Positions 9,174 through 17,878 of a stretch of 64,000 nucleotides of DNA are shown one piece after another. This DNA is from Clostridium sp. OF03-18AA (GTDB taxonomy: Bacteria; Bacillota; Clostridia; Lachnospirales; Lachnospiraceae). Position 1 is the first letter of the stretch. Every line of letters starts with the position of its first letter. A program made the position numbers and the translations under genes. The stretch is taken from the NCBI RefSeq assembly GCF_003478035.1, contig NZ_QUEP01000009.1, positions 62,421 through 126,420 of the forward strand. Direction: 5' to 3'. The notes beneath the pieces are model-generated. The model was not told the DNA's origin. It was given only the letters and a program-made list of their open reading frames with translations, and made no database searches.

Positions 9174-9956
9174 GTGAAGGTACGTTTTTCGGCGGAACAG
9201 CTAAAAAACATTGCTCTGGTCAGCATGGTCATCGACCATGCTGCCGTTGGGCTTATTGAACAGTCAGAACTGGCTTCGGGCGCTGCCTGGAGTCTCTGTG
9301 GGACAGCCATGCGCCTTGTGGGGCGTGTGGCTTTTCCTCTCTTTGCGTTTATGATCGCGGAGGGCGCAGTGCACACGAGGGACCGGAGAAGGTATGCACT
9401 GAGGCTGCTTCTGCTGGCGGTTATTTCGGAGATCCCCTTTGATCTTGTTGCGGGGGGAACATGGCTTTTTCCGGTGGATCAGAATACGGTGTTCACATTA
9501 CTTCTGGGACTTCTGGCAGTCTGGGTCGGCGATCTGATCTGTGGGACCGGATCTGGAGTGTCATACGGAAACCGGGAAAAAACAGGAGATGGCGGCAGGA
9601 AGGCGGTAGGCCAGAGGAGATTTCCGTTGGAATATGAGCGGTATATCCGGGTTCTGGCGGCGGTTCCTTTCGGACTGGCAGCCTATTATCTGAAGACGGA
9701 TTATGGGTTTATGGGCGTGCTGTTGATCGTTATATTGTATACATTGCGCACGGAACCACAGTTTCGCACGGCTGTCTGCATTGTGTTTTTATTTTGTATG
9801 TATATGGATTTCTATGGCGCTGCGGCTTGCGTTGCAATTTTCCTGATAAACCGTTACAATGGAGAAAAAGGCAGTGGGAACGGAAGAATTTTCTATCTGT
9901 TTTATCCGCTGCATCTGCTGGTGATCCGGGGAATCAAGATGGCTGTGGGACTGTAG
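9174..9956 (+). CDS. TraX family membrane protein
   Basis: A 260-residue polytopic membrane protein whose N-terminus (KNIALVSMVIDHAA) and central VGRVAFPLFAFMIAEG are typical of TraX, the family named for F-pilin acetylase; chromosomal copies are widespread in Firmicutes without conjugation genes. The start is a GTG placed immediately after the metG stop codon, with the ribosome site inside the end of metG, so translation is probably coupled. A linker at about 128-150 is Gly/Lys-rich. The role here is unknown; acyl transfer to a surface component is a family-level guess. Confidence 0.85.
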   Translation: MKVRFSAEQLKNIALVSMVIDHAAVGLIEQSELASGAAWSLCGTAMRLVGRVAFPLFAFMIAEGAVHTRDRRRYALRLLLLAVISEIPFDLVAGGTWLFPVDQNTVFTLLLGLLAVWVGDLICGTGSGVSYGNREKTGDGGRKAVGQRRFPLEYERYIRVLAAVPFGLAAYYLKTDYGFMGVLLIVILYTLRTEPQFRTAVCIVFLFCMYMDFYGAAACVAIFLINRYNGEKGSGNGRIFYLFYPLHLLVIRGIKMAVGL

Positions 9957-10038
9957 AAAATGAGATGGTGCAAAAAAGTCTTACGGATGCCAGCTCCGGA
10001 TGAAAAAGAAAACGACATATGACTTGAGGACAGAAAGA

Positions 10039-10815
10039 ATGGACTATATTTTTGACACACATGCCCATTACGACGATGAGGCATTTGACGCGGACCGGGA
10101 GGAAGTGCTCACGGGACTGAAAGAACAGGGAGTCGGAACCGTTGTGAATGTCGGAGCGAGCATCGCGTCAACAAAGACAACGCTGGCACTGGCCGAGGCG
10201 CATCCCTTCATGTATGCGGCGGTGGGCGTGCATCCGAACGAGACGACGGAGCTTACGGATGCGGACATGAAATGGCTGGAATCTCTGGCAGAAAACCCGA
10301 AGGTTGTGGCGATCGGTGAGATCGGTCTTGACTACTACTGGGACGAGCCGGAACGAGAGATCCAGAAACACTGGTTTTCGGCGCAGCTTGAGATCGCAAA
10401 GAAGACGGGACTCCCGGTGATCATCCACAGCCGTGATGCGGCGAAGGACACGTTAGATATTATGAAAGTGGAACACAACGGTGCCACCGGCGGCGTGATC
10501 CACTGCTTTTCCTACGGAGTGGAGATGGCGAGAGAATATCTGAATATGGGATATTACATCGGGATCGGCGGAGTACTGACCTTCAAGAACGCGAAAAAGT
10601 TGATTGAGGTGGCGGAATACGCACCACTAGACAGGATTGTTCTTGAGACGGACTGCCCATATCTGGCACCGGTGCCGAATCGCGGAAAGAGAAATTATTC
10701 CGGAAATCTGCCGTATGTGGCGGAGAAACTGGCAGAGATCAAGGGTGTTTCCAAGGAAGAGATCATCCGAGAGACGGCGAAGAACGCTAGAGCGCTGTAT
10801 CGGATCACAGAGTAG
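10039..10815 (+). CDS. TatD family metal-dependent hydrolase
   Basis: A 258-residue TIM-barrel metallohydrolase. The H-x-H metal motif THAHYDD is at residues 7-13, GEIGLDYYWD near 94, the HSRDA strand near 130, and the final ETDCPYLAP near 205, all conserved in TatD/YcfH proteins. I chose the ATG at 10039 because GAGGA lies 8-9 bp upstream and family members begin a few residues before the HxH; an in-frame ATG at 10000 has no good ribosome site. TatD proteins are 3'-5' exonucleases or related phosphoesterases. The metG-tatD-rsmA order is common in Firmicutes; traX is inserted here. Confidence 0.93.
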   Translation: MDYIFDTHAHYDDEAFDADREEVLTGLKEQGVGTVVNVGASIASTKTTLALAEAHPFMYAAVGVHPNETTELTDADMKWLESLAENPKVVAIGEIGLDYYWDEPEREIQKHWFSAQLEIAKKTGLPVIIHSRDAAKDTLDIMKVEHNGATGGVIHCFSYGVEMAREYLNMGYYIGIGGVLTFKNAKKLIEVAEYAPLDRIVLETDCPYLAPVPNRGKRNYSGNLPYVAEKLAEIKGVSKEEIIRETAKNARALYRITE

Positions 10816-10944
10816 GAGTTTCGGGACGATCAGACCGATCGGACTGCGATATCGGAATGGTATCAAATTTTGTATACAAGATGCACCTCATGCAACAAAA
10901 GCACCTGCGCAAAAGCGCAGTCAAAAATAGAAAGAGAGAAATAA

Positions 10945-11811
10945 ATGGCAAATCTGGGAAACCCAAAGAATACCATAGAGATCATACAGAAGTATGAATT
11001 CATGTTTCAGAAAAAGTTCGGTCAGAACTTTTTGATCGATACCCATGTACTGGAGAAGATCATCTCTGCAGCCGGGATCACAAAGGATGACTGCGTTCTT
11101 GAGATCGGACCTGGAATCGGAACCATGACCCAGTACCTTGCGGAGAATGCCGGACATGTTGTAGCTGTTGAGATCGACCGGAACCTGATCCCCATCTTAA
11201 AGGAGACACTGGCGGATTACGACAACGTGACCGTCATCAACGAGGATATCTTAAGAGTCGATATCAAGGCACTGGCCGAGGAATACAACGGCGGAAAGCC
11301 GATCAAGGTCGTTGCGAACCTGCCGTACTATATCACGACCCCAATCATCATGGGGCTCTTTGAGAGCGGAGTGCCGATCGACAATATTACCGTCATGGTC
11401 CAGAAGGAAGTTGCGGATCGCATGAAGGAAGGACCGGGGTCCAAGGATTACGGCGCTCTGTCCCTGGCTGTCCAGTATTACGCGGAGCCGGAGATCGTAG
11501 CGAACGTACCGCCGAACTGCTTTATCCCGCGCCCGAATGTGGGATCAGCGGTGATCCGGCTTACAAGACATAAGGAGATGCCGGTGGAGGTGAAGGATCC
11601 TGCCATGATGTTTAAGATCATCCGCGCATCCTTCAATCAGAGAAGAAAGACGCTGCAGAACGGTCTCGGAAATGCGCCTGAACTTCCGTATACAAAGGAA
11701 CAGATCGCGGCAGCGATCGCAGAGATGGGACTCACTCCGACGATCCGCGGCGAGGTGTTAAGCCTTGCACAGTTTGCGCAGTTGTCGGATATTCTTGGAG
11801 AGATGAAATAA
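10945..11811 (+). CDS. rsmA: 16S rRNA (A1518/A1519) dimethyltransferase
   Basis: A 288-residue Rossmann methyltransferase with the KsgA/RsmA hallmarks: FGQNFLID near residue 27, SAM motif EIGPGIGTMT near 52, and the catalytic NLPYYI near 126. It dimethylates two adjacent adenines in helix 45 of 16S rRNA late in 30S assembly. The start ATG at 10945 is preceded by an AGAAAGAGAG purine run. It lies 129 bp after tatD, probably in the same transcription unit; the gap contains a small hairpin CTGCGC-AAAA-GCGCAG (10904-10919). Confidence 0.96.
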   Translation: MANLGNPKNTIEIIQKYEFMFQKKFGQNFLIDTHVLEKIISAAGITKDDCVLEIGPGIGTMTQYLAENAGHVVAVEIDRNLIPILKETLADYDNVTVINEDILRVDIKALAEEYNGGKPIKVVANLPYYITTPIIMGLFESGVPIDNITVMVQKEVADRMKEGPGSKDYGALSLAVQYYAEPEIVANVPPNCFIPRPNVGSAVIRLTRHKEMPVEVKDPAMMFKIIRASFNQRRKTLQNGLGNAPELPYTKEQIAAAIAEMGLTPTIRGEVLSLAQFAQLSDILGEMK

Positions 11812-11930
11812 GAAGCATGCGGATATCTGGTCATGCGGGAAAATGAGTCTGTCGGCAGCATGGACTTTGTATACAAGCCAGAGCGCTATGGTGAAGCAGA
11901 AGAATAGAATATTGGACGGGAGGAAGCATT

Positions 11931-12623
11931 ATGGGATTTACAGAACTGTCACACGCGTTTATCGCGGCAAAATATTATGTTTACCTGAAGGAAATCTTCG
12001 GTGACCGCGGCGAGGCGGCATTTTTGCATGCTACCCGATATTACGGCGAACAGCGTGGACGTCGGATGGCGCAGCGGGCGATCCGGGACGGAAAACCTCT
12101 GACTTATGAGACATACTGCCAATACGGTGAATGGGTCAACACGGAAGAGGTAAAAGCACAAGGACTCGGAAACCAGTCCGAGACGACAAGCTTAAGCCCG
12201 GACTTTCAGATCCACATCCATGTCTGTCCGTGGCACACCCAGTTTAAGAATATGGGACTCCCGGAAGCGGGGCTTCTCTATTGTAAAGACCTGGATGCGT
12301 CCATTTCCCGAGGTTTCAACCCGGAGATTCGCTATGAGGTCTCCCAGACACTCCATGACCATGATTATTGTATACAGACGATCCGGAACGCCGGTTTGAC
12401 GCCGGAGTCCAATATGGCAAAAAATCCGGCAGGCCTCAGATCTTTCGAGTACCACTGCGCTCACTCCTACTGGGCATACCGGGAAGTTTGTGAAGCAATC
12501 TTCGGGGAAGAGGGGACACGGATCGCTGAAAGAGTCCTTGATGATTTTGCCGCAGAGTATGGAAAAAAGATGGCAGACACGCTGGCAGGATATGCAAGGA
12601 CGAATTTTAACATCGCAGACTAA
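11931..12623 (+). CDS. L-2-amino-thiazoline-4-carboxylic acid hydrolase-family protein
   Basis: A 230-residue protein resembling the ATC-hydrolase-like family (all-helical N-terminal part with FGDRGEAAFLHATRYYGEQRGRRMA, then a mixed domain with CPWHTQF near residue 102 and YCKDLD near 120). The founding enzyme opens the thiazoline ring in a cysteine-forming pathway of Pseudomonas, but family members in gut clostridia are numerous and uncharacterised, so the reaction here should not be assumed. GGGAGGAAGC precedes the ATG. No thiazoline-pathway partner gene is nearby. A hairpin (12628-12655, CAGCAGCTTT...AGAGCTGCTG) follows the stop. Confidence 0.7.
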   Translation: MGFTELSHAFIAAKYYVYLKEIFGDRGEAAFLHATRYYGEQRGRRMAQRAIRDGKPLTYETYCQYGEWVNTEEVKAQGLGNQSETTSLSPDFQIHIHVCPWHTQFKNMGLPEAGLLYCKDLDASISRGFNPEIRYEVSQTLHDHDYCIQTIRNAGLTPESNMAKNPAGLRSFEYHCAHSYWAYREVCEAIFGEEGTRIAERVLDDFAAEYGKKMADTLAGYARTNFNIAD

Positions 12624-12725
12624 GAAATCAGCAGCTTTGCAAAAAGAGCTGCTGAAATATTGCTGTTAGAAAGAAGAACAAGGTATATCGAAATACATTT
12701 TGAAGAATATTGAGGAGCAACACTT

Positions 12726-14039
12726 ATGAAACAGATCAACATGCTGGAATCCCCGGTCCGCCAGGTATTTTTCAGTTACCTGGTGCCGTCCATCAGCGCA
12801 ACACTCGTGACCTCCATTTATATTCTGGCGGACACGATGATGATCGGACGCGGAGTCGGTGGTTCCGGTATTGCGGCGATGAATATTTTACTGCCGCTCT
12901 ACAACACATATTTCGGGATCGGAATGATGTGCGGAGTCGGCGGCAGCGTCCTCTTTGGGTTTTCCAGAGGACGCTGCGATGAAAAACGCGCCAGAAGTTA
13001 TTTTACGGCGGCACTCTGTGTGGTGCTTGCTCTGTCAGCAGTCTTTCTGATATTGGGAAGAATCTTTTTCAAACCTCTGATTACTTTTATGGGAAATACC
13101 CCACTCTTAAATGAATACACCGTGCCTTACGGAACTGTGCTCACAACAGCGGCTCCCATGTTTGCCCTGTCTTCATTCCTTCAGGCATTCGTCCGAAATG
13201 ACGGTGCGCCGAAGCTTGCCATGGCGGGCGTGATTAGTGGAGGCGTCACCAATGTGATCCTGGATTATGTATACATTTTTATCATGAAATGGGGAATGGG
13301 AGGTGCGGCGCTGGCGACAGCCACCGGAACGACACTCACGGTGCTGATCCTCGCAAGCCATTTTTTCTCGAAAGATAACCACTTGAAGCTGGAATTTAGC
13401 GATGTGTGGAGACGGGTGCCGGAGGTGCTCGGAAATGGGCTCGCAAGCTTTATTCTGGAGATCTCCAACGGCTTCGTGATGCTGCTGTTTAACCGCCAGC
13501 TCCTCGCTTACGTGGGAGAGATGGGAATCACGGTCTATGGAATCATCACAAACACCGCGCTTGTGGCATCGTCCATTTCCAACGGTATCGCTCAGGCAGT
13601 ACAGCCGCTGCTTTCCGCGAACTTTGGCGCGGGAAACCTGAAGAGAGTCGGCGAGGCGAGAAAACTGGGAGTTCGGACCGGATTTGCCGCAGGCTTCATA
13701 TTCACTGCGATCGGCATGCTGATCCCGGTACAGTTGTCCTATCTGTTTCTGGACCCGACACCGGAGATCCTCACAATGGCGGTCCCGGCGATCCGGCTGT
13801 ATTTCCTCTGCTTCTTAGTCAGCGAGTGGAACATCATCAGCGGAATGTATTTCCAGTCTACTGTAAGACCGCGGTTTTCTTTAACGATCACACTGCTTCG
13901 AGGCGTAATCTTAAACAGCGTGTTTGTATTCCTACTTCCGGCACTCTTTGGAGTGGACGGAATCTGGCTTACGGTGACTGTATCAGAGTTCATCACGGCG
14001 GGCGTTGCGTTTGTGCTTATGAAAAGGGAAAAACATTAA
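12726..14039 (+). CDS. MATE family efflux transporter
   Basis: A 437-residue polytopic membrane protein with about twelve hydrophobic segments and the two-fold MATE architecture. It has an early SISATLVTSIYILADTMMIG segment and the FGAGN loop after the sixth helix. Members export cationic drugs or metabolites using Na+ or H+ gradients. The TTGAGGAGCAACACTT site precedes the ATG. It is monocistronic with a terminator downstream. It is one of three MATE genes within 15 kb; the three are different enough in sequence to be separate subfamilies. Confidence 0.92.
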   Translation: MKQINMLESPVRQVFFSYLVPSISATLVTSIYILADTMMIGRGVGGSGIAAMNILLPLYNTYFGIGMMCGVGGSVLFGFSRGRCDEKRARSYFTAALCVVLALSAVFLILGRIFFKPLITFMGNTPLLNEYTVPYGTVLTTAAPMFALSSFLQAFVRNDGAPKLAMAGVISGGVTNVILDYVYIFIMKWGMGGAALATATGTTLTVLILASHFFSKDNHLKLEFSDVWRRVPEVLGNGLASFILEISNGFVMLLFNRQLLAYVGEMGITVYGIITNTALVASSISNGIAQAVQPLLSANFGAGNLKRVGEARKLGVRTGFAAGFIFTAIGMLIPVQLSYLFLDPTPEILTMAVPAIRLYFLCFLVSEWNIISGMYFQSTVRPRFSLTITLLRGVILNSVFVFLLPALFGVDGIWLTVTVSEFITAGVAFVLMKREKH

Positions 14040-14056
14040 TATATTAAAAAATATGT

Positions 14057-14115
14057 AAACAACGGACTCAGGGATCTTTGAGAAAAAGGATTTCGGATTC
14101 CGTTGTTTCTTTTTT
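14057..14115 (+). terminator. Rho-independent terminator after MATE gene
   Basis: AAACAACGGA pairs with TCCGTTGTTT across a 30-base internal region, then CTTTTTTC. Confidence 0.75.
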
Positions 14116-14206
14116 CATTGCCGCGTTCCCAGAAGAACCTTCCGGTGGCAGGTTTTGCAGGTGTATCTGGAAGAAACAGGAGATAAATTCGTTAAACTTA
14201 TTTCAA

Positions 14207-14235
14207 TTGACACTATAACGGCCTATTGGTAAAAT
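14207..14235 (+). promoter_or_regulatory. Promoter of ddh
   Basis: Perfect -35 TTGACA, 17-bp spacer, -10 TAAAAT. The start point would be near 14242, giving a short leader of about 35 nt. Confidence 0.75.
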
Positions 14236-14276
14236 GGAGATAGCGACATTAAATAAAGAAAGAAGAGGAGAACAAT

Positions 14277-15263
14277 ATGACGATCAGAATCGGAATTATG
14301 GGTTATGGAAATCTTGGACGCGGCGTTGAGTGCGCCATCAAACAGAATCCGGATATGGAGCTTGCGGCAGTATTTACAAGAAGAGATCCGAAAAATGTCA
14401 GGATCCTGACCGAAAGCGCAAAGGTTTACCATGCGGACGAAGCGAAGCATATGACAGATAAGATCGATGTCCTGATCCTTTGCGGCGGAAGTGCGACAGA
14501 TCTTCCGGTGCAGACACCGGAGTATGCGAAATATTTCACCGTAGTGGACAGCTTTGACACACACGCGAGAATTCCGGAGCATTTTGCAGCTGTCGATGCA
14601 GCGGCAAAGGAAGCAGGAAATGTAGCAGTGATCTCCGCAGGCTGGGATCCGGGTATGTTCTCCTTAAATCGTGTATACGCAAATGCAATTCTCCCGGATG
14701 GTAAAGACTATACATTCTGGGGCAAAGGTGTAAGTCAGGGGCATTCCGACGCGATCCGCCGCATTGATGGCGTGAAGGACGCAAGACAGTATACAGTCCC
14801 GGTTGAGAGCGTGCTGGAGAGAATCAGAAACGGCGAGACTCCGGAGCTCACAACGAGAGAGAAACACACAAGAGAGTGCTATGTTGTTGCTGAAGAGGGT
14901 GCTGATCTTGCACGCATCGAAAAAGAGATCGTAACGATGCCGAACTACTTCTCCGACTATGACACAACGGTTCATTTCATCAGCGAGGAAGAGATGAAGC
15001 GTGACCACTCCACACTCCCGCACGGCGGTTTCGTGATCAGAAACGGAAAGACCGGATGGAATCAGGAGAATACACATGTGATTGAGTATCGTCTGAAACT
15101 GGATTCCAACCCGGAGTTCACTTCCTCCGTGATCGTTTGCTGTGCCCGCGCCGCATTCCGCATGAAACAGGAGGGAATGAGCGGATGCAAGACTATTCTT
15201 GACATTCCGCCGGCATACCTTTCCGCAAAGAGCGGCGAGGAACTCAGAAAGAATCTCCTGTAA
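14277..15263 (+). CDS. ddh: meso-Diaminopimelate dehydrogenase
   Basis: A 328-residue NADPH-dependent dehydrogenase. The N-terminal dinucleotide motif G-Y-G-N-L-G-R-G is at residues 9-16, and the body carries the family sequences SAGWDPGMFSLNR near 122 and HSDAIRRIDGVKDA near 153. It reductively aminates L-2-amino-6-oxopimelate to meso-diaminopimelate in one step, supplying lysine and peptidoglycan cross-links and bypassing the acylated branches of the pathway. GAAGAGGAG lies before the ATG. It has its own promoter and is not next to other lysine genes. After the stop, two stem-loops (about 15280-15306 and 15313-15354) probably end the transcript, though neither has a long T-run. Confidence 0.95.
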   Translation: MTIRIGIMGYGNLGRGVECAIKQNPDMELAAVFTRRDPKNVRILTESAKVYHADEAKHMTDKIDVLILCGGSATDLPVQTPEYAKYFTVVDSFDTHARIPEHFAAVDAAAKEAGNVAVISAGWDPGMFSLNRVYANAILPDGKDYTFWGKGVSQGHSDAIRRIDGVKDARQYTVPVESVLERIRNGETPELTTREKHTRECYVVAEEGADLARIEKEIVTMPNYFSDYDTTVHFISEEEMKRDHSTLPHGGFVIRNGKTGWNQENTHVIEYRLKLDSNPEFTSSVIVCCARAAFRMKQEGMSGCKTILDIPPAYLSAKSGEELRKNLL

Positions 15264-15430
15264 TCATAAAAAGAACCTTTAAAGGCGGCGAAAGAGCCGG
15301 CCTTTGATCAATCATACCTCCGCCCTGTGTCCGCAGCCGACAGATACAGGGCGGAAGTATCAATTGCCATGCATTCAGAAAAGACTGCAAACGGGATCCA
15401 TGCATGGCGGATTTTGTAGAGGGTGAAGAT

Positions 15431-16807
15431 ATGACACTTAAGAAGAATCATCCGGCAGGCTACAACGGGATTACGGACGGCGTGATCTGGCAGCAGCTCC
15501 TGCTCTTTTTCTTTCCGATCCTGTTCGGGACATTTTTCCAGCAGCTTTACAACACGGCGGATGCCATGATCGTTGGAAAATTCGTTGGAAAAGAAGCACT
15601 TTCCGCGGTAGGGGGTACGACAGGAACGTTGATCAACCTGTTAGTTGGTTTCTTCGTCGGAATGTCCTCCGGCGCGGCCGTTGTCGTATCCCAGTTCTAT
15701 GGGGCAAAGGAAGACCAGCAGGTGCAGAAATCGGTCCACACATCGTTCTGTCTGGCGCTGGCCGGCGGTGTGGCACTCTTAGTGATCGGTGAGATCTTCA
15801 CTCCGGCTGCAATCCGGGCTATGGGTGCTCCCGAAGAGATCCTTGGATATTCTGTGACATATCTCAGGATCTATTTTCTGGGTATCATAGGAAATTTGGT
15901 CTATAACATGGGCGCTGCGATCTTACGAGCTGTGGGAGATTCGAAGAGACCACTCTATTTCCTTGTGGCGAGCTGCCTGACCAATATTGCTCTGGATCTC
16001 CTGTTTGTAGTCTGTTTTCATATGGAAGTTGCTGGGGCGGCGCTTGCGACGATCATGTCCCAGCTTTTATCGGCAGTACTCGTTATGATAACGCTGATCC
16101 GGACAAAAGAATCTTACCGTTTTATCCCAAAGGAACTCCGTGTGGAGCCGGTATTATTAAAGAGGATCATAAAGATCGGTCTTCCGGCGGGACTCCAGTC
16201 CATGATGTACTCGATCTCCAATATCCTGATTCAGGCAAACATCAATGGATACGGAACGAATACGATTGCGTCCTGGGCAGTTTATGGAAAGATTGATGGT
16301 ATCTTCTGGATGACCATGGATGCCATGGGAATTTCTGTGACGACTTTTGCGGGACAGAATTTCGGTGCAGGAAAGATCAAACGTCTGAAAAAGGGCACCT
16401 ATGTGGGGCTTCTCATGTCGACGATCATTACGGCAGCACTTGGTGTATTTATGTTTACGGCAGGTCCGGTACTCATCAGTCTCTTTACCAACGATGTGGA
16501 TGTCATGGCGGAGAGCATGAGTATTATCCGCTTCCTGGTGCCGTTCTGGTTCTGCTACATCTGCGTCAACGTATATCCGTGTACGCTGCGCGGCGTGGGC
16601 GATGCCCTGATCCCAATGCTGATCATCTGTGTTGGAACCTGTATCCTGCGTGTGCTCTGGGTATTCGGCGCGGGCGCGATTCATCCGGGGCTGTATACAA
16701 CGCTGACGAGTTATCCGTTAAGCTGGACTATCACTTCGCTGGCATTCCTGGTATACTATTACCGGTTTAGTGCGATGAGAAAGTTAAATAAACTGATTGA
16801 AGAATAA
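15431..16807 (+). CDS. MATE family efflux transporter
   Basis: A MATE transporter of about 458 residues. The N-terminal ADAMIVGKFVGKEALSAVGG and the FGAGK loop after the sixth helix are characteristic. I take the ATG at 15431, which has AGAGGG 8 bp upstream; an in-frame ATG at 15404 lacks a clear site. It belongs to the NorM/DinF-like group and should export organic cations, but the substrate is unknown. It appears monocistronic; a reduced copy of the 133-bp repeat lies just after its stop. Confidence 0.92.
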   Translation: MTLKKNHPAGYNGITDGVIWQQLLLFFFPILFGTFFQQLYNTADAMIVGKFVGKEALSAVGGTTGTLINLLVGFFVGMSSGAAVVVSQFYGAKEDQQVQKSVHTSFCLALAGGVALLVIGEIFTPAAIRAMGAPEEILGYSVTYLRIYFLGIIGNLVYNMGAAILRAVGDSKRPLYFLVASCLTNIALDLLFVVCFHMEVAGAALATIMSQLLSAVLVMITLIRTKESYRFIPKELRVEPVLLKRIIKIGLPAGLQSMMYSISNILIQANINGYGTNTIASWAVYGKIDGIFWMTMDAMGISVTTFAGQNFGAGKIKRLKKGTYVGLLMSTIITAALGVFMFTAGPVLISLFTNDVDVMAESMSIIRFLVPFWFCYICVNVYPCTLRGVGDALIPMLIICVGTCILRVLWVFGAGAIHPGLYTTLTSYPLSWTITSLAFLVYYYRFSAMRKLNKLIEE

Positions 16808-16810
16808 GCA

Positions 16811-16861
16811 TAACTGTTCGGCAGGTCTGTGAACTAATTGTTCTGGTCTGCTGAACAATTA
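16811..16861. repeat. 133-bp repeat family, copy D (internally deleted)
   Basis: TAACTGTTCGGCAGGTCTG at the left and CTGCTGAACAATTA at the right match the terminal inverted repeats of the full elements at 19243 and 29411, but the internal part is missing; about 51 bp remain. Confidence 0.6.
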
Positions 16862-16880
16862 TAATAAGTGTAACTGGAAT

Positions 16881-17861
16881 ATGGATGTTGAATTTGAATT
16901 TAAAGAGAAAAATGGGGGCGCTTGTGTGACAAAGCTTTTGGCACCAGGCGCCGTCTGCGTGGTACCGGAAAGTCTGGGCGGACTTCCGGTGACAGAGCTG
17001 GCAGACAAGGTATTTTCGGGGAGTACGGTGGAGAAAGTCTATCTACCGCGGACACTCACCCGGATCGGAAGATATGAATTTTATGGATGTGAGAAGCTTC
17101 AGGAGATCCATTTTTACGGGGCGCTCCGGGAAGTCGGCGGCGGCGTGTTTACGGGCTGCCGGAATATCAGGAGTCTGACTGTGCATATGGGGGTGGATGA
17201 AGAGTCGGCACTCAGGGATTTTGTGACGGAGATCAATGAGAGAGTCATAGTACATGTGTTTATACAGAGCGGACAAAATCGAATGCAGGACGAGAGAGAC
17301 ACGGACTCTGCACGAACATCGCTGGCTTCAAGTACTTTTGAGGAAGAGAACGGGGAGATAGAGACTGCGCGTGTGATCTTCCCGGAATACTACGACGAGG
17401 CGGTGGAAAATACGCCCGCCAGGATCACGGTATCCAATATCCACGGTGCAGGGCAGAAGTATCGCTACTGTTTTGAGGGACGAAAATTCCGATTTGACAG
17501 GTATGATAAAATGTTTGTGTATGAAAAAGCAGAGGAATCGGTTCTCATGGCATCGAAGATCGCGGTGACCCGGCTGCAGTATCCGAAAGGACTGTGGGAG
17601 AGCGCGAAAAAGGAATATGAAAAGTTTCTTATGGAGAATCTTTATGAGGTACTTCTTGGAACTCTTGAGGACCCGGAGACCATAAAATGGATTGCGGGAC
17701 AGTATTTAACACCGGAAAAGAATCCGCTGACGGTGGATAAGATGTCGGGGCTGATCACGGAGATCTCGAAAAAGCATCTGCCGGAGCTTTTGGGGATGTT
17801 TATGGAGATCCAGAGGAAGAAGTTTGGCGTAAAGAAGAAAAAGTTTGATTTTGATTTGTGA
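16881..17861 (+). CDS. Leucine-rich-repeat protein of the VWA/MoxR locus
   Basis: A 326-residue cytoplasmic protein without a signal peptide. Residues ~30-110 form BspA-like (LRR_5) repeats, for example VEKVYLPRTLTRIGRYEFYG followed by LQEIHFYGALREVGGGVF. The remaining ~200 residues are not a family I recognise: charged, ending in a Lys-rich KKKKFDFDL. The stop codon overlaps the AGGAGG ribosome site of the VWA gene, so the two are translated as one unit. The LRR domain suggests a recognition or adaptor role for the downstream AAA/VWA pair; that is inference. No good ribosome site was seen before the ATG at 16881, so the start is the least certain part. Confidence 0.75.
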   Translation: MDVEFEFKEKNGGACVTKLLAPGAVCVVPESLGGLPVTELADKVFSGSTVEKVYLPRTLTRIGRYEFYGCEKLQEIHFYGALREVGGGVFTGCRNIRSLTVHMGVDEESALRDFVTEINERVIVHVFIQSGQNRMQDERDTDSARTSLASSTFEEENGEIETARVIFPEYYDEAVENTPARITVSNIHGAGQKYRYCFEGRKFRFDRYDKMFVYEKAEESVLMASKIAVTRLQYPKGLWESAKKEYEKFLMENLYEVLLGTLEDPETIKWIAGQYLTPEKNPLTVDKMSGLITEISKKHLPELLGMFMEIQRKKFGVKKKKFDFDL

Positions 17862-17878
17862 GGAGGTCAGAAATCGTC

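Noticed and set aside
9174..9956. TraX gene as a sign of a conjugative element
   Set aside because: Chromosomal TraX homologues are common in Firmicutes and no other transfer genes are near; it sits in a housekeeping operon.
11833..11907. 24-codon ORF after rsmA
   Set aside because: No ribosome site and no homology seen; could be a remnant but not supported.
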